Assembly: GCA_937931645.1 (NCBI GenBank)
Contig: CALHAR010000003.1
Span: 186,001-250,000, forward strand
DNA length: 64,000 nucleotides
DNA from: an uncultured Alphaproteobacteria bacterium
Lineage (GTDB): Bacteria > Pseudomonadota > Alphaproteobacteria > Micavibrionales > Micavibrionaceae
Direction of reading: 5' to 3'
Shown: in pieces, positions 62,492-64,000 of the stretch
How the letters are laid out: each line of letters opens with the position of its first letter
Numbering within the stretch: position 1 is the stretch's first letter
The notes under the pieces: model-generated
What the model saw: the letters and a program-made list of their open reading frames with translations, nothing else
Told to the model about the DNA's origin: nothing
Databases searched by the model: none
Program-made: the position numbers and the translations under genes

Positions 62492-63499
62492 GTGGTTGAG
62501 CTTTGGGATAATTACGGATTACAGGCTCTCTTTATGCTGTTGCATATTGGGATCTTGATCGGCGTTATTTTAGGCGCTGTTGCTTATTATACTTATGCGG
62601 AGCGTAAGGTTTTGGCTCTCATGCAACGTAGGCAAGGCCCAATGATGGTTGGCCCGTTTGGGTTGTTACAGCCGATTGCCGATGGCATGAAATTACTGTC
62701 CAAAGAAACAATCATTCCCGCGCAAGCCAATGGCCCCGTTTTTGTTGTTGCGCCGATGATTACATTCACGCTGGCGCTTATTGCATGGGCGGTTATTCCG
62801 GTGAATGCTCAATGGGTATTAGCGGATATTAATGTCGGAATTTTATACCTATTCGCGGTGTCATCAATGGGCGTTTACGGCGTTATCATGGCGGGTTGGG
62901 CTTCGAACTCCAAATATGCGTTCCTTGGTGGGCTTCGTTCTGCCAGTCAAATGGTGTCTTACGAAGTCTCAATGGGCTTGGTCATCGTTTGTGTTTTACT
63001 GTGCGTTGGCTCGCTTAACTTAACGCAGATTGTGACTGTCGAAAGACCTTTCTGGGTTGATTTAATGCTGTTCCCAATGTTCATCGTGTTTCTTGTCTCT
63101 ATCTTGGCCGAAACAAACCGTGCGCCGTTTGACTTACCTGAAGGGGAGTCGGAAATCACAGGTGGCTTTATGGTTGAATATTCCGCCATGACATTCGCTT
63201 TATTCTTCCTCGGTGAATACGCCAATATGATTTTAATGAGCGCAATGACGGTTATCTTATTCCTTGGTGGATGGTTGCCGCCCTTTGAAATCGAAGCCCT
63301 CTCCATTGTTCCTGGTGTGGTGTGGTTTGCGCTTAAAACTTGTCTCATTATGTTCTTCTTCTTGTGGACGCGGGCAACATTCCCAAGATATCGCTATGAC
63401 CAATTAATGCGCTTAGGATGGAAAATCTTTTTACCGTTCACATTGTTCTGGGTCATAGTTGTGTCTGGGTCTTTAATCTATTTTGAGGCGCTGCCATGA
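62492..63499 (+). CDS. nuoH: NADH-quinone oxidoreductase subunit H
   Basis: The membrane subunit next to the quinone site, 335 residues with eight helices. [20 protein letters not shown] and [19 protein letters not shown] near the N-terminus, and [18 protein letters not shown] with [12 protein letters not shown] later, are diagnostic. It starts with GTG at 62492. Its stop overlaps the nuoI start by 4 bases (ATGA). Confidence 0.97.
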   Translation: MVELWDNYGLQALFMLLHIGILIGVILGAVAYYTYAERKVLALMQRRQGPMMVGPFGLLQPIADGMKLLSKETIIPAQANGPVFVVAPMITFTLALIAWAVIPVNAQWVLADINVGILYLFAVSSMGVYGVIMAGWASNSKYAFLGGLRSASQMVSYEVSMGLVIVCVLLCVGSLNLTQIVTVERPFWVDLMLFPMFIVFLVSILAETNRAPFDLPEGESEITGGFMVEYSAMTFALFFLGEYANMILMSAMTVILFLGGWLPPFEIEALSIVPGVVWFALKTCLIMFFFLWTRATFPRYRYDQLMRLGWKIFLPFTLFWVIVVSGSLIYFEALP

Positions 63500-63978
63500 A
63501 GAATCTATTTAATGCATTTTTATTGACCGAGATTGTCAAAGGCATGGCACTGACACTGAAATATATGTTCTTTGTGCCGAGCGTGACGATTAACTACCCC
63601 AACGAAAAAGGACCGATCAGCCCGCGTTTTCGTGGTGAGCATGCTTTGCGGCGTTATCCAAACGGTGAAGAGCGTTGCATCGCCTGTAAATTATGCGAAG
63701 CCATTTGCCCCGCACAAGCCATCACGATAGAAGCCGAGCCGCGTGAAGATGGCTCGCGCCGTACAACACGCTATGATATAGACATGACTAAATGTATCTA
63801 TTGCGGCCTGTGCGAAGAATCCTGTCCTGTCGATGCAATTGTTGAGGGACCGAATTTCGAATTTGCGACTGAGACCCGTGAAGAGCTTTACTATAATAAA
63901 GAAAAACTTCTGGAGAATGGCGATATCTGGGAAGCGCAAATTGCGGCTAACTTGGTGGCCGATGCGCCATATCGTTAA
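63496..63978 (+). CDS. nuoI: NADH-quinone oxidoreductase subunit I
   Basis: A ferredoxin-like subunit with clusters N6a and N6b. The two 4Fe-4S motifs are [16 protein letters not shown] and [16 protein letters not shown]. The 160-residue length is usual. It ends 22 bases before the window edge; nuoJ is expected next. Confidence 0.97.
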   Translation: MKNLFNAFLLTEIVKGMALTLKYMFFVPSVTINYPNEKGPISPRFRGEHALRRYPNGEERCIACKLCEAICPAQAITIEAEPREDGSRRTTRYDIDMTKCIYCGLCEESCPVDAIVEGPNFEFATETREELYYNKEKLLENGDIWEAQIAANLVADAPYR

Positions 63979-64000
63979 AAAACTACACAGTTAACTGTAA

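Noticed and set aside
63987-63998. 12-bp palindrome acagttaactgt after nuoI
   Set aside because: Short, at the window edge, and without enough context to call an operator or terminator.

Overview
The window looks like a chromosomal segment of a free-living alphaproteobacterium with an AT-leaning genome. The basis is gene order: miaB-phoH-ybeY-corC-lnt-XRE regulator-metK-trmB-rimP-nusA-infB-rbfA-truB-rpsO is a classic alphaproteobacterial run, fabA/fabB/fabI are grouped, and complex I is encoded as nuoABCDEF...GHI. Affiliation below class (for example Micavibrionales or a Rhodospirillales relative) is a guess and cannot be settled from this sequence alone.

Layout. 1-3100: two uncharacterised minus-strand genes and the 5' end of a third, then dusA and an exported SH3 protein. 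3.1-9.4 kb: an unknown gene, fatty-acid genes fabA, fabB and fabI (with an HNH nuclease gene inserted on the opposite strand between fabA and fabB), ugpQ, a SET-domain gene and a membrane-anchored protein. 9.6-29.4 kb: the large minus-strand translation/RNA-processing cluster from miaB down to rpsO; pnp follows only after a 2.2-kb plus-strand block (membrane protein, gpmA, two tiny membrane proteins, ppa). 29.5-42.2 kb: plus-strand genes for a 2-hydroxyacid dehydrogenase, an AGCS symporter, a 1133-residue membrane coiled-coil protein, a HAD phosphatase, an MsbA-type ABC exporter, a CBS protein, an ArsB/NhaD-type transporter and a DUF192 lipoprotein. 42.4-47.2 kb: tRNA-Pro and a 4.7-kb integrative element inserted in its 3' end, bounded by 19-bp att repeats. 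47.3-64 kb: the nuo operon, split by a GIY-YIG gene between nuoE and nuoF, by about 7.5 kb of unrelated genes including divergent purL-purQ between nuoF and nuoG, and by a MazG-like gene between nuoG and nuoH.

The most interesting signals are outside the ordinary genes. (1) A family of about 25-bp imperfect hairpins (seven copies seen, family A) whose two stems covary between copies, always in the same orientation relative to transcription, concentrated in spacers of the nusA-infB-truB-rpsO-pnp region and once inserted in frame inside dusA. (2) A second hairpin family (B) with one in-frame copy inside truB. (3) A GIY-YIG nuclease gene flanked by inverted palindromes inside nuo. (4) The compact tRNA-Pro element, which carries an integrase, a strongly structured RNA with alternative pairings and a terminator-like end, a 28-residue membrane peptide, a DUF6804-like membrane protein, and a membrane protein built on 14-residue coiled-coil repeats. 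(5) phoH, whose conserved N-terminus extends upstream of any ATG, GTG or TTG, to an AUA codon with a well-placed ribosome binding site.
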